Shown here piece by piece: positions 19,865-30,249 of a stretch of 64,000 nucleotides of DNA. The notes below the pieces were generated by a model. It did no database searches. It was not told where the DNA came from and saw nothing but the letters and a program-made list of their open reading frames with translations. The DNA is from Acorus gramineus (taxonomy: Eukaryota; Streptophyta; Magnoliopsida; Acorales; Acoraceae). Where the stretch lies: NCBI GenBank assembly GCA_030737835.1, contig CM060847.1:19617323-19681322 (forward strand). The letters run 5' to 3'. The position numbers and the translations under genes were made by a program. Every line of letters starts with the position of its first letter. Within the stretch, counting starts at the first letter, position 1.

Positions 19865-21334
19865 GCAGCCCTCCCTGCCGTTCATACCTTTTTTTTATTT
19901 ATAAATTATAAACTGTTTTATTAAAGTGAACATTCTCATATGAATTGAAGTATTATATATATTGAATAGGGCATATTTTCTTTTTAAAAAAATGAATTTT
20001 TTTTTTATTTCATACACTATACTATTATATGGTATAATTTGTATAGGACTGGGTCTAAGGGTGTATTTATGCACAAAGTTGAACGGAAAGTGAAAGAAAT
20101 TGAAAGAATTTGGATTTAAAGGAAAGTGATGAAAAAATAAATAAATTCCTTTGACCAATTTTAATGGTGTTTGTGTATGTGGTAAAAAAAAATTTCATTA
20201 CTTTCTCTCAATTTCTCACACACTAGAAAGGAAATTTTTTTTTTTAACTTTTTCTAATAAGACAAAATAGGAGAGGAAAATTGATGACAATTTTTTTCCT
20301 TTCATTATTTTTCATGAACACTAGATTTTTAGATGGTCAAAGAGAAATTTTTTATTTTTCATCACTTTCCTTTACACACGAACACACCCGCGAGGGCGCA
20401 ACACCATACAACAGTACACAAACGGGCACATGACTAATGACTTAAACTTTCACTTGCATTCAAAGAGAGAAAAAAAGCACGTACTCCACGAATTGAAAAT
20501 AAAAATATTGTCACATTTTTGTTCATCCCTCTTACTTTGAGTGCAAAGAAAGGCCGAGAGTAAATGAAATATAGATTATATAAGTTAAGGATTGATCACT
20601 AAATTAAATTATATAATTTATGAGAATTTAAAATAAAAACCCATAAAATTATTAAAGATATGGAGGAAAAACAAATGACATATTGGATCGAGGTTGCATG
20701 ATCCGTTCGTTCCATTGCTTGGTTACCGGTGATCCTAGACCTCGAGCGTCGTAAAACATGGTGGGGGTGACCTGCAGAAGACCCTTTAACATTTAAATCA
20801 GCCAATGAAAAATTATAATTGTGTTGTTAGAAAAATATCTCCCATATACTTCAATGGGGAGATGGAGAATCCTCGATTTAGGGGGTGGGAATCTGATACA
20901 TAGTTTTGATCCCAGATTCTAAGATCTCTATATTGATGATCTAATAATCATATATTCTGTTGAAATTTGGTCCCAATCCCAACTTGACTTGAATTGGTCA
21001 TTGGGTTCGTGTGGGTTGACGGGCCGAATCCGCGGATCGTGGGTTATTCAGGTCGTAGGCTTTCGTCAATCGGGTTCTGAACTGTGGATTCGTGGAGTGT
21101 TGCCATTGAGCTTCAGAAAATGGGTCCTACAATATATCATACAATACTTATTTTCATGTAATTTTAATTAAATAAAAGCATTTTCTTTAAAAATAGTTTT
21201 ATGTCAAATTATGTTTCAAGGCCTTTTTATTAGTCTATACTGGAATTCTCTACACACATATCCTTAGATATGATCTCACCAACCAGACATCCATCACATA
21301 TACGATGGGTGCACATCGTGATGATGATGACTAC
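19865..21334 (+). repeat. Partial tandem copy of 17918-19434 (without the TLP gene)
   Basis: It starts at GCAGCCCTCCCTGCC, equal to TLP2's 3' flank at about 17920, and runs in the same order as the first copy. Small deletions are visible, for example about 24 bp after the Tourist element and about 15 bp near 20715. It then continues smoothly into the left arm of the inverted duplication. Confidence 0.85.
20059..20389. mobile_element. Tourist-like MITE, second copy
   Basis: Duplicate of 18117-18447. The left TAA is kept (20056-20058). On the right the TAA and some following bases are deleted, so the copy is no longer flanked by a duplication. Confidence 0.75.
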
Positions 21335-21698
21335 GGGTGGTAAACGAGCCGAGTCGAGCTCATGAGCCTCAACGAGCCTAGTATTCTTATTTATTTTAGT
21401 GTTTTTAGGGTTTAAAAACCAAATTTTAGCCTAATTGAGCTAAGTTCATGAGCCTAAACAAGCATAACTTTGTATTGATTTAATATTCTGATTTTACAAA
21501 GAAGTTTAGTTAAGCGTCAACTAAGTTTTTTATAACATAAACGAGTCGAGTTTGAACACAAAATGAAGCTCAATCCAAGTCCTGAGTCTAACCGAGCTTT
21601 AAAAATTATTCAAGTTCACTCATTTGTCTAATTGAACGAGCTCAAACTGAGCCCGAGTCCAAGCCGAGCCCGAGCGGCTTGATTCGTTTGCCAGCCCT
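21334..21698. mobile_element. hAT-like non-autonomous element, left arm copy
   Basis: Ends CGGGTGGTAAACGAGCC and CGTTTGCCAGCCCT, an imperfect terminal inverted repeat of the family seen complete at 35431-35908. No clear 8-bp duplication remains. Its counterpart in the right arm is about 63395-63757. Confidence 0.6.
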
Positions 21699-22397
21699 AA
21701 TGATGGCATGCATTGTAGTGGATGGATCAGCTCGGCCAAGAAGGTCAAGAAAAACAGACAATGTATTGTATTTTTTATTTTATCAAGATTTTATTTTGAT
21801 TATTATTTTATTTATAAAAAAACAAAATCATAGGTCACTTATTATTTTTTGTTATTATTTTATCATTTGTTTTTTTATTCTATTTTATTTCTTTTTATTC
21901 AAGATTTATGTTTTTTAAATTGTTTTATTTTATTTTATGAAAAACTTATTTGCATTTTGTTTTACATTTCATTTTTTTTTTTGTTTATTCTTTTTTAACT
22001 AAATAACTTTTTTTTTTGGTGTATTTTTAATTAAATAACTAACTCTTGAGACACATGTGCACTATCTTGGAATGGACTCTATTCCCACCACAAATATAAA
22101 CCAGATTAGAGAGAGTGTTAATTTGAATAGTGGATTCGTATTGAGGTGAACTGATTTTTATAAAATATTTTATCTAGAAAGGTTATAACGAAAAGAAAAA
22201 AAAATGATATGTCTGGCACTTGTGCAACTCTAATTGTAGTCCACAACAAAAAAATCATACACACCTCCATTACAGTACATGTTGTTATATCAAATGAAGT
22301 ATATACTGAGATATATTAATATATTTTTTTATTTTAAAAAATGATAATTTTTTTTTGCGTCATACACTATGATTGATAGAACTTCATATACTATTGA
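21699..22397. other. AT-rich TLP-unit flank; no gene seen
   Basis: Very T-rich. About 22200-22380 matches 3955-4200 and 8218-8420, marking it as TLP-unit flank. Open frames here are low-complexity. Confidence 0.5.
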
Positions 22398-23787
22398 GGA
22401 TGAATTTTTTCCCTTCAGTCAACTTAAACGGTCGAAACCTCCTTATTGAATCCGGACTCGGTGGAATATAGATCTTGCACTAAAAAATGAATCAGGGGGA
22501 CACTGGTGTGGTGTCACCCAAGGGGACTCCGAAATATGTATTAATAAGGGAATTCAAAGGTTAATCTCACTCTTAATGTGGCTTGATTAGAAGATAACTC
22601 ATACCTTGTCTGTTGTTTACCTTCCCTTTTTGTAGAGTTCATGGGCTAGTTTTCATTGGCCTCATAGCTGTTGTAACAACTCTCCCTTGATGGCTGTTTA
22701 GTGAGCGAGTTTTGTGGTAACCGCTCTACTTTATTGTAGCTGAACGCGCCTTTAATTTTTCATGTTTTATGAGTAATGAACCTTAATTATTCACTTGAAA
22801 GTTACTGGCGTTATGGATGTCTGACGGTTTCCGTTGTCCTCCTCGTGGTCTTGGTCTGGTCGGGACACAGAGTCTTGCTTGGCGTGTACCTTGTCATTTG
22901 TCTGCAAGGTAGAAGACCATCCGACCGGCCACGCCACCCATCTTTGTTAATTGCTGAAATAATCTCCTGTACCGCAACGAATCCTTCTTGAAGAGATAGA
23001 CCCACAAGGAAAGACGACTGAGAGTCCTCTACTATAAATCTACAAACTCGATACTTAAAATTATCTGAATCAAATAGCAGGCCCAATTTTGAACCACATT
23101 TATAGATCTACTATAAAGAGTAGCTATACCATTTATAGATACCCCAATTTTGACCGTCCAAAGAGAAGAAAATCATCTCAAGCGATACGTAAAATGAACC
23201 ACATTTGGACATTACAGAAAACTACTTAAGAAATTAGAGGGAGAAAAGACCTAGACTAACACTTAAAAAAATCAAGAGGCCAGAAATCAGGCGGCTACCT
23301 AACCTAGCCACCTCCCTCAGACGGCTCAATTGAGCAAACTACCCCCCAACCGCTTTTCTAAGATGGGACATAAAGTTGACATTAAATATTGATTATTGCG
23401 GTGGTTTATTCCTGTTAGCCTCCCCTCTCTGACAACTCAAACCTAGTAGCTACCTTATTCCACTGCTTGTTAGAGATGGAAAAATATGGCAGGTCATGAT
23501 GCAAGACGGGTTCTTGAACTAGCCGCCTGGGCCCTGACAGCTCAAAACAAATAGCTGCCCCCTCCCTCGATAAAATATCTGAATCAAATCAGGGGAAAAG
23601 TCTGATTCAAATCCACCATATTACCCAATTCAATCTATTAACCAATGGTAATTCCTTGCATCACTTTTACGATAAATAGAGGTGGATCATAACTTTTTTC
23701 ATTCATCACCAATTCATCAGAAAATCAGATCATCACTTAAATTCACACATATCATCCCCTACCACTTGAAAGAAGAGAGAGAGAGAG
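22398..23787. other. Unclassified repetitive DNA left of the solo LTR
   Basis: It holds several short GGCGGCT/CAGACGGCTC motifs also found at about 26050-26120, right of the solo LTR, so both sides seem to belong to one older element or LTR. I could not identify a family or coding sequence. A CT/GA microsatellite starts near 23774. Confidence 0.4.
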
Positions 23788-25902
23788 TGTAACGCCCCCG
23801 AATCCATGACTCTGTTTTGAAGCATGAAATCGGTTGCGGTAACTTAATTCCTCAAATCTCAGAGTTCTATTTTTTTTCCCATAAACATAAGAATACATCA
23901 CCATACTTTATACATCAATTGTCAAGGAAAAAATCCAATACAAATTTGATATACATTGGGAACGACTGAATTGTGTCACACAGAACATTGGGATGCATGC
24001 ATGATCAACTACTCACACTTCAACTGCTCACGCATGCAGCACAATATAAAATAATATAAAAAAAATCAAATGAGACATATATAAAATAACCATCTCATAT
24101 CTATCATGATGACATGCTCAAGTACTCCATACACAAAATGACAGTTGTTTTCGTAAACTAATCATGATGCAGAATGATATACAATATATGTAGTTTGAAA
24201 AATACATAAGAGACTAGACCCACTCACCTTCGATCCAATGACACGCAACCAAATCCAGTAAAATCTATAGCAACCTAACCAGACCTGAAATAATACGACT
24301 TTAATCACAAAGTGCACAAATGGTACGGGACCTGGTGGTACCCGATCTCACAGAAATCGACGGCCCTTAATGGGGCCGTCCAGAACTAGCTAGATTGATG
24401 GCTCCAATAGGGGCCATCTAAGATAGAACCGATGGCTCCTAGATAAGTCATCCAAAAGCAGACCTGACGGCTCTTAATGGAGCCGTTCAGAAATAGAAAA
24501 CAAAAACCCCTTTTATTTTTTTGTTAAAAACAACCTAATACCTTTTATCATTTACATACATAAATGAGTCGTGTAAAACAATGTAATTCAGCAAGGAATA
24601 TTTATCAAAGATCATTCGTGTGTAAGAAATCCAATTAAAAACCCTAGTCTATAAGGATTTGCAAAACACATATATAAAACCAGTTAAATCTTATTCAACT
24701 TCTCAAAACTTAGATTTATTCATATTGTCAAAAATGAATATATAATATGTAAATGATACAAAACATTTAGGAGATAGATCAAATATCGTATAAAGAAAAA
24801 TCGATCTGAAACCCTAACTTATGGGAAAATGGAAAAATATCAATGAAAACGTTAAAAACACTTGGTACATATAAGGATCTGAATATACTCTATAAAAATC
24901 TTTTGAAAACCATGAGAGATAACATATCATTATACCTAGCGTGATATCCTTTTATATTTAACTCTAGACCTTCAAGGACTTATAAAACATACACAAGAAA
25001 CCATTAAAACATATTCCAAAAATCATTGAAAACCATAGATCTATTATATGTAGAAACAAGTAACATGGAGCTATGATAAAAACTCTAAAAATCATCAAAA
25101 CATGTATAGGTTCGGATCTATGCATGTGAGGGTCAAAACATGGCTTTAAATGATTGTAAACATGTTTTCTATTCTTAATAAACAACCCTAGACATGATAT
25201 ATACCTATCCCCTTTCTTTTGACATGAAAGATTTGAATAATACCTTGAGAACACAATGATTTCACAGCTATAACATAAGGATCCGAAAATCATACGAAAT
25301 ACATCAAAATCTATGAAAAACTCAAGAAATCAATGAATCCGAAAGTACATACGTAAGACCATCTTATACCAATACAAACATCAAAATTTAACATGAATAA
25401 GATCAGAATTGACTTACCTAACTCCTTCCTTGAGATCCTAACAAGGGAGTTCCAAAACAAGGAAAAAGAAAAGAGAGAGGCCTTTAGGGTTTCAATGGGA
25501 ATGAGAGAGAGAGAGAGAGAGGTTAAAATAGACCTCATACACGTGGGGATAATAAATCGACACATGCTAATCAAATAAAACATATTAAAACTTTCTAAAA
25601 ACTGAAATATTTGAGTTTGAAACCATTTCTAGATCGACGACTCCTATTGGATCTGTCAGAAAATCGACGGCTCGCCCTGGAACCATCACTATTCCTCTGC
25701 CCGACCTCTAAGCACAGTTTGGCCCATAACTTGATCGATAATCATTCGATTCATGATCTGTGAAAAGCGTTAGAAAACTAACAGAATAGCGATTCTAACC
25801 ATACCTTAACTTCTGAACTTGGAGATATATAAGTCTTCCAAAACCCTATAGAAATATTACCCAATGCGCAAAATCAAGGAACGACTAGGAAAACCATAGT
25901 CG

Positions 25903-25907
<5 letters not shown>
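23788..25907. repeat. Solo LTR of a Ty3/gypsy-type element (2120 bp)
   Basis: Begins TGTAACGCC and ends CGTTACA (inverted termini). It is flanked on both sides by GAGAG of a GA microsatellite, which served as target duplication. TGTAACGCC starts are common in plant gypsy LTRs. There is no internal region or second LTR, so it is probably left by LTR recombination. Near 24357-24493 it contains a run of short palindromes. Confidence 0.75.
24357..24493. repeat. Array of short palindromic units inside the solo LTR
   Basis: Four consecutive units, each a GACGGCYCTTAATGGRGCCGTC-like or GATGGCTCC...GGGCCATC inverted repeat separated by about 12-15 bp. Two more related arms occur near 25635-25690. 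Each could fold as a short hairpin in RNA or single-stranded DNA. Confidence 0.65.
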
Positions 25908-25948
<41 letters not shown>

Positions 25949-26459
25949 TTAGTTGAGAGAGAAGGAAACCCATTCCAACCAAAATCCACTCTCCAAAAAC
26001 CCTCTTAGCCCTAGCCAAAAAAATCAAAATCCATATCTAGGTGCTACTCAATTTTAGAAGACCCAAAGCCCAGGTACCAGGCGGCTAGCCCAAACCAGCC
26101 GTCGGACCCAGGCGGTTAAGTTCAAGTAGCATGCCTCCCCTTTTCCCTCCCCTTTTACTAGCCTTCTTTGTTAAATTCCCACCAAACAGAAATGATTCCC
26201 CATTTTCACCTCTGTGTGTGGTCGGCCTTAGCTCAGAGAGGAGAACCCTCCAATTTTTTGACGAGGCGATCAATAGCAAACACCAATTTTTTTCTACTTT
26301 TCAAGAAAGCAGGTGACGATCACACCAACCCCTTCTTTTTGAGAGGCTCTCGGGCACTATAGAACAGACCCCTCTGAGAGGTGATCCGATTGACTCGCGA
26401 GATGAACCAAGATCCAAGCATCCAGAGGAAATCCCCCACCAAACTCAAATTCCGATACC
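25908..26459. other. GA microsatellite and unclassified repeat DNA
   Basis: A (GA)n run of about 40 bp, then repetitive sequence with GGCGGCT motifs matching the left side of the solo LTR. No intact gene found; open frames are short and match nothing I know. Confidence 0.45.
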
Positions 26460-27020
26460 GACACCAATCAGTGGACTGATTGGTCAGAATTCGTTAACTG
26501 TTGATGGTCCCTCCGTCTTTGGAATGAGCACGATCGATGAGGTATTTAAGTGCCCGATGCCCGCATGACCCTCCTGTATCTCCTTAAACACCTCCAGCAC
26601 ATCAACTCGAACAATACTCCTGAAACTTTGGTAGAATCGAAGACTGAAACTGTCGGTCCCGAAGCCCTGTCCCCATCGGCCCTAAAAATTGCCCCCTTCA
26701 CCCATTCCTTACAGAATGTTTCATTGAGAGAGTTAATGCAGTCCTGGGGAAGCTTTGGGAGCTGTGGATCGGCACATAACCATTGAGGTCTCCATCACGC
26801 TTGTAAGCCTCCCGAAAGTGCAACACCAGCCCATTCCCGATCTCACTCTCATTCTCAAGAATTCGATCTCCAATTTACAATTTGGCTACCCGATTAGTCC
26901 TCTTCCGTAAAGAGGTCATTTTGTGGAAATATTTTGTGTTTTTATCGCCCGCTTTTAGCTAAAGAGCTTAGGACCTTTGCCTCGATTCGATGTCCTCTTG
27001 TTTATAAATCTCTGCCATAT
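26460..27020 (-). pseudogene. LINE ORF2 fragment (left arm copy)
   Basis: Minus-strand reading: GDKNTKYFHKMTSLRKR, KLQIGDRILENESEIGNG, then after frameshifts EVKGAIFRADGDRASGP, FSLRFYQSF and SSIVLIPKTEGPSTVNEF. This is the pre-RT linker and first RT motifs of a plant L1-type ORF2. Frameshifts and stops make it non-functional. The right arm copy is at 58060-58625. Confidence 0.8.
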
Positions 27021-27471
27021 CCTCTCGAGCCTATGTTCGCTATCCACGTTCCTCCGCTAGCAGGCCCACCTGTTCTTCCTTCAAGTCCACTGTCCTAATG
27101 ATTTCTCTCTATGTCTCTTGGCCCCTCCTCCTCTTCTAAAACCTGGTTGCGCCCCTGAGAACACAATCAATTGGTTTTTCATACAAAGGTCAAAATGGAT
27201 TGCAAAGTCATATTTAGTACTGAGAAAAGCGAGGACCAACAAGTCTGAACTTATTTTGGACAAGAGGTTCACGTTAAAACCCTTTTCTCAATCTTATTGG
27301 GAGGAATTGCACCTGCTCATGAAAGAAAATGTGTCCTGCTATCATTGAGTTTGAGTCCCTTGGGACTACAACTTACCAAAATGAATATGTTCTTAAATAC
27401 ATTTATGCAGTCTCAATGTATTATGTAATGTTTTTAGTGTACTGAATTCAGTGTATATCTTGTTTATTATA
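27021..27471. other. TLP-unit flank; no gene seen
   Basis: About 27155-27471 matches 57605-57910 (right arm) and, more diverged, 50560-50830 in reverse orientation. No coding region recognised. Confidence 0.5.
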
Positions 27472-28780
27472 TAGGGAAATTTTTAAAAATAATCCTTTAG
27501 GAAAAAAGAATTTTACTTTTGATCCCAGGACCAGTTTATTTGCAAAACTGGTCCTAGGATTAGTTTGACCCCTGTCAACCTGCCAACGTGGCGCGCTAAC
27601 CGGTATATCTATTGCCACACCATTTCGCCCCTCGCGTGCTAACCTGCGCTGTGGGATTATTCATGTCTCCCCCACAGGGGGAGACGTGATTGTGTGGGGG
27701 AGACATACATGACCCCGCGTGCGCCGTACAGCGCACGCGCGGGTGGGGGGGTTGTGATTATTTTTTTTTAAATTTTAATTCTCATAAAATTAATCAAAGT
27801 CACACAGTGAAAAGATAAGGAAAGTAATAATAATCAACCATTTATAAAATTTAATTTTTCAAAGTAATCTTTGATTACATATAATCTAGGAAAAATAAGG
27901 CCTAATTTTGATTTAAAATTAAAATTAAGTTTAAAATTTGAAATTCAAATAAAATTAACATTTAATATTCAGATAATATTGAAAATTTAATTTTAGAAAA
28001 CAACAATTTATAAAAAAGATCAACAAGAGGAAATAACAATTTATAAAATTTAATTTTATGAGATAACCTTTTATATAAAAACAAAAAACAAGAGGAAAAA
28101 TAATAATATTTCAAATTTAATTTTGCAAAGCAACCATTTATATATATTAGCATGTAATTTTTTTTTATATAAATGATAGTTTTATAACATTAGATTTTAA
28201 ATATTATCTAATTTTAAATTTTAAATCTGATTCAAATTATAAAATTTAAGCTTGATCTTAATTTTAAATTAAAGTTAGGTCTTATCTTTCCTTAATTATC
28301 TCTAATCAAATATTATTTTGAAAAAGAGGAAAAAAAATAATGTTCAGTATTATTTTTATTTGGGAATAGATCATCTACTTATTTTTTCATGCTATTAAAT
28401 CATTTTATTAATTCTTTCAACACCTAGTGGAATCTATTTATCTCATCTCGATAAATAATTTATTGAATTAAAAGTGTAAATAGTCTTGTTAAAGAAAAAA
28501 AAAAAATCAATCCCCACGGTAATTCTAATCAGTCTCCCCTTGTGAGGGAGACATGCATGCCCCCCCCCCTCCACTCCCCTCGCGTGGCGCGGGTCAGCGC
28601 GCGTGAGGCTGTAAAGCGGCAGAGACATGATTACTAATCACATCTCTATCGTGATAATAAGTGTACCGGTCAGCGCTCACGTGGTACGCTGACAGGCTCA
28701 AAACAGCTCCCAAGGCTAGTTCCTGGGATCAAAAATAAAATTCTTTTTTTTTTAAAGGGTTATTTTAAAAAATTTTCCTA
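27472..28780. mobile_element. Mutator-like non-autonomous element with long terminal inverted repeats
   Basis: The ends read TAGGGAAATTTTTAAAAATAA and, reversed, TAGGAAAATTTTTTAAAATAA. The inverted similarity goes on for roughly 140 bp through AGAATTTTA.TTTTGATCCC and the CGGTATA region. It is flanked by AT-rich TTATATA-like repeats. GC-rich subterminal blocks (GTGGGGGAGAC, GCGCACGCGCGGG) surround an AT-rich centre with no gene. A related locus at about 50555 lacks the element, giving a paralogous empty site. Confidence 0.72.
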
Positions 28781-29345
28781 TTATATATTATATTATATGG
28801 AAAATATTTATTAGGTTAGCTTTTTTTTTTCTTGTTTTTCTGAAGGCATTGACTTTTAACTTTCTCTTTTTTTTTTCTTTTTTTAGCAAAACAAAAGTAA
28901 TGTTTGCTAGTATTGCTACCTTTGTTTTTGAGAAAATTTCAACCCTGACTTTAACCTCGAGATTGGGTCGATCCTGTGCTTGACCTTGGCCTTGAACCAA
29001 AACTCACGAAACTTACATCAATATCGGTCTTTGTTGACTCATCTTTATCGCGTCTGGGCACATTTATTCAAAGATCACGAATAAATGGAATGAAGATATT
29101 CCACATGACAGCTGTTGTAACGAGATCATGCTCGAGTCCTTAAAGTTGATATTCCACATGCAATTTGGTTTCACGAACGAGCAGAGGCGTACGTAATAAA
29201 TCTCAAACACACATCGCAGAGGTTTGTATTGGAACCATACAAGCCCCCCATTTATTCATTTGACCACCATAATAAGAATCACAATTCCATCCTTATTAAC
29301 TATTACATTATCAGGAGAAACAACTCCCTCACAGTCTCTCTCCCT
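28781..29345 (-). other. 3' flank and 3' UTR of TLP pseudogene 3
   Basis: No separate gene. About 28781-29210 has an inverted, diverged copy at 50233-50545. The 3' UTR includes TTTATT at about 29249, the reverse complement of AATAAA. Confidence 0.5.
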
Positions 29346-29720
29346 CTAAGGGCAGAAGATAACCTGATAGTTAGACCCACCGGGGCAAGTGAAGGTGCTG
29401 GTGGCGTCGTCCTTTGGATAGCTATACGCGTCCGGGCACAGCCCCTTGAAGTACCTCGAGTAGTCCGTCGGACCGCAGCTTCCCGAGTTGCAGCAGTACT
29501 GATCCGTCTTGAAAACCGTGCACGGGTTGTTGCAGCCCCCAGGCGCGCGCAGCACGCCTGGGCACTGCCCGTTAACGTCCGCGGTACACCGTATGTCTTT
29601 ACACCCTGCCCCGTTCGTTGGGCTGAAGTCCGTGGGGACGTTGAAGACATCGACGAGGGAGATGTGGTAGAAGTCGAGGTTGTTGAACTGGTTCAGCGCG
29701 TACTCAGCGAGCGTGTTAGG
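29346..29720 (-). pseudogene. Thaumatin-like protein pseudogene 3, 3' part
   Basis: Encodes the C-terminal half: [55 protein letters not shown] and SNYQVIFCP, then a TAG stop. The cysteines are kept, but the second cleft region reads VDVFN where intact copies have VDGFN. At 29721 a copia element starts; the 5' part resumes at 34058. Confidence 0.9.
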
Positions 29721-30249
29721 TGTTGGAAAATTAATACATTTCTTAAAAAAAATGTATTAATTAGTTTTCAAATAAAAATAAAAAATTTAATGGAGTAAAT
29801 GTTTTGTTTTTCGTAACGACTGGCAACGTTTGAATTTTAAACGTTTGAAAATAATTATTGTAATATACGTTTACCATAATTAGTGTGTATAATTATTGTC
29901 AACGTTACACCTCCAACGGTTGAATATTTGTGCCTGTAAAAAGACCACCTTCGCAGAGATTCATGTGGTGCGAAAAACTAATCCTCTATAAACAGAGTTC
30001 TTATTTTTCTTATTCTTTTAGGCCATTAAGTCTGCGACCGGTTCAACTTCTCTTCTTGCTTACACCAAGAAGAGAACAACGAGGGCTAGGTGGTTTTATC
30101 TTAGGAACAGATCGTCGAGAACCATGTGAGATTGAGGTGAGGTATTCTGTTATGAATGCAGCGTTACCACGTGACTCCATAACAGGCTCTTCTAATCCAT
30201 GTCTTCATATTCTTATTGTTTTGTCTGATAATAGCTAATTTTTCCAACT
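29721..30249 (+). repeat. 5' LTR of the decayed copia
   Basis: 529 bp, shares with 33527-34057 a GCCTGTAAAAAGACCACC / GCTTATAAAAAGGCCACC promoter-like stretch and an AAGAGAACA block. The terminal CA is mutated to CT. Confidence 0.85.

Larger units (their letters stand above)
21098..28289 (+). repeat. Left arm of a long inverted duplication (partner 56771-64000)
   Basis: About 7.2 kb matches 64000 back to 56771 in reverse orientation with few differences. For instance a 91-codon open stretch at 22811-23086 is unchanged in 62001-62276. The arm carries a hAT fragment, a solo LTR, a LINE fragment and most of a Mutator-like element. The partner runs past the window end, so the true arm is longer. 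Confidence 0.92.

Noticed and set aside
22811..23086. 91-codon open stretch conserved in both arms of the inverted duplication
   Set aside because: Conservation is explained by recent segmental duplication. It overlaps another open frame on the opposite strand and has no recognisable motif.
29229..29798. 189-residue plus-strand open frame over TLP pseudogene 3
   Set aside because: Antisense shadow of the GC-rich TLP coding sequence; the minus-strand reading has all family motifs.
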